Assembly: GCF_000426625.1 (NCBI RefSeq)
Contig: NZ_KE384547.1
Span: 294,986 to 358,985 of the forward strand
Origin: Psychrilyobacter atlanticus DSM 19335
GTDB lineage: Bacteria; Fusobacteriota; Fusobacteriia; Fusobacteriales; Fusobacteriaceae
Reading direction: 5' to 3'
DNA length: 64,000 nucleotides
Part shown: piece by piece, positions 63,219 through 64,000 of the stretch
How the letters are laid out: every line of letters starts with the position of its first letter
Position numbering within the stretch: the stretch's first letter is position 1
The notes under the pieces: generated by a model
The model's input: only the letters and a program-made list of their open reading frames with translations
What the model was told of the DNA's origin: nothing
The model's database searches: none
Translations under genes and position numbers: made by a program

Positions 63219-64000
63219 ATGAAGTATAACTTTAATGAAAAAATTGATAGAAAAAATAATCATTCTGCTAAATGGTCAGAAATGGATAAAAATTTTGTTT
63301 CAAATGACCTTTGGCCTATGTGGATAGCGGACATGGACCTGAAAACAGCCCCAGAGGTAACTAAGGCCATGGCAGAAAAAGCTCCAGAGGGTATTTTTGG
63401 TTATGTTTATAGGCCGGATGCCTACTATAGGAGTGCTGTGAGATGGTGTAAAGATAGATTTTCCTGGGAGATAGAGACAAAAAACCTCATCCATACTCCA
63501 GGAGTAGTACCGGGGATATCTCTTATGATAAGACTATTAACGAACCCCTCGGATAAAATAATGATACAAAATCCTGTATACTATCCATTTACAAATGTAG
63601 TAAAGAAGAATAACAGAAACCTTGTGGTAAACTCATTAATCAAAGATGAGAGTGGATATTATACTATGGATTATACAGATTTTGAGGAGAAAGCAAAGGA
63701 TCCAGATTTAAAGTTTTTTATTCTTTGTAACCCCCATAATCCAGTGGGAAGATCTTGGAAGAGAGATGAGCTTGAAAAGATAGGAAAGATCTGTTTAGAA
63801 AATAATGTAAGAATAATTTCAGATGAGATATGGAGAGACCTTGTAATGCCTGGGAATGTACATACTCCAATGTCTTCTATCTCAAAGGAAATAGAGGACA
63901 TTACAATTACTTGTTTTTCTGCAGCCAAAACTTTTAATTTAGCAGGACTTCAGGCAGCATTTTTACACTTTCCAAGACTGGATGAGAGAGAAATAATGGA
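63219..64000 (+). CDS. PatB/MalY-type PLP aminotransferase or cystathionine beta-lyase, 3'-truncated
   Basis: The first 260 residues are visible; the gene runs off the window. WPMWIADMDLKTAPEVTKAM and TPGVVPGISLMIRLL are typical of the MalY/PatB branch, NPHNPVGRSWKRDELEKIG gives the PLP-contact Asn, and CFSAAKTFNLAGLQ contains the PLP Lys. Members cleave cystathionine or cysteine C-S bonds, so sulfur amino-acid metabolism is the likely role; aminotransferase activity is an alternative. A strong GGAGGAG RBS precedes ATG 63219. It is divergent from, and probably controlled by, the MocR regulator. Confidence 0.88.
   Translation, partial: MKYNFNEKIDRKNNHSAKWSEMDKNFVSNDLWPMWIADMDLKTAPEVTKAMAEKAPEGIFGYVYRPDAYYRSAVRWCKDRFSWEIETKNLIHTPGVVPGISLMIRLLTNPSDKIMIQNPVYYPFTNVVKKNNRNLVVNSLIKDESGYYTMDYTDFEEKAKDPDLKFFILCNPHNPVGRSWKRDELEKIGKICLENNVRIISDEIWRDLVMPGNVHTPMSSISKEIEDITITCFSAAKTFNLAGLQAAFLHFPRLDEREIM

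Noticed and set aside
1-64000. CRISPR arrays, rRNA, insertion sequences or prophage
   Set aside because: No regularly spaced repeats, rRNA sequence, transposase or integrase was seen on either strand.

Overview
The window is AT-rich, densely coded bacterial chromosome. I read it as Fusobacteriota, probably a marine or gut anaerobe of the Psychrilyobacter/Ilyobacter/Propionigenium/Cetobacterium type; the genus is not proven. The basis is low GC with A/T-ending codons, didermic features (secretin, MipA/OmpV-type outer-membrane protein, HflK/HflC), Firmicute-like RNA regulation (glmS ribozyme, L20-type infC leader), strictly anaerobic enzymes (selenium-dependent D-proline reductase, two hybrid-cluster proteins) and UGA read as selenocysteine in two genes.

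Layout. 1-7.3 kb: a type IV pilus/type II-like secretion operon (prepilin peptidase, three pilin-like proteins, PilM, PilN, PilO, a PilP-position lipoprotein, PilQ secretin). 7.4-8.65 kb: asnA on the minus strand, preceded by a leader peptide with five consecutive Asn codons and an intrinsic terminator. 8.9-15 kb: prfA-prmC, hflK-hflC, queA and rsmD. 15-22.3 kb: a GlpT-type antiporter behind a leader terminator, a MipA-like protein, a very large RelE-like/UvrD helicase/TPR/ankyrin fusion, xseB and ispA. 22.5-30 kb: the D-proline reductase operon (prdC, prdA, a small protein, prdB, prdD, prdE, prdF, a TauE-like permease). 30.5-35 kb: gapA, msrA, a hypothetical, cvfB and a PAS-GGDEF cyclase. 35.2-39.9 kb: three tRNAs, infC-rpmI-rplT, glmS with its ribozyme and a TPR protein. 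40-50 kb: two OmpR-type two-component systems, each beside a small exported protein, flanking a PfoR-like membrane protein and the translation operon rpsB-tsf-pyrH-frr. 50-53.4 kb: a glycerate module (GntP permease, glycerate kinase) and a CcdA-like protein. 53.4-58.4 kb: dCMP deaminase and two paralogous hybrid-cluster proteins around a MORN-like and a SHOCT protein. 58.4-64 kb: an M32 carboxypeptidase, two hypotheticals, yaaA, and a MocR-type regulator divergent from a PatB/MalY-type aminotransferase cut by the window end.

How the genes work together. The prd operon reduces D-proline (made by PrdF racemase) to 5-aminovalerate, an electron sink for amino-acid fermentation; PrdC probably supplies electrons. 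Most operons end in strong hairpin terminators, often shared by convergent genes, and many have near-consensus -35/-10 boxes with 16-18 bp spacers. Leader-RNA control recurs: asnA (leader peptide), infC (competing hairpins), rpsB (long hairpin), glmS (ribozyme) and glpT (leader terminator).

The most unusual items are the asparagine leader-peptide attenuator of asnA, the RelE-like/helicase/TPR/ankyrin fusion, a secretin with an inserted carboxypeptidase-regulatory-like domain, and a PrmC with a doubled N-terminal domain. No CRISPR array, rRNA, transposase or integrase was seen.
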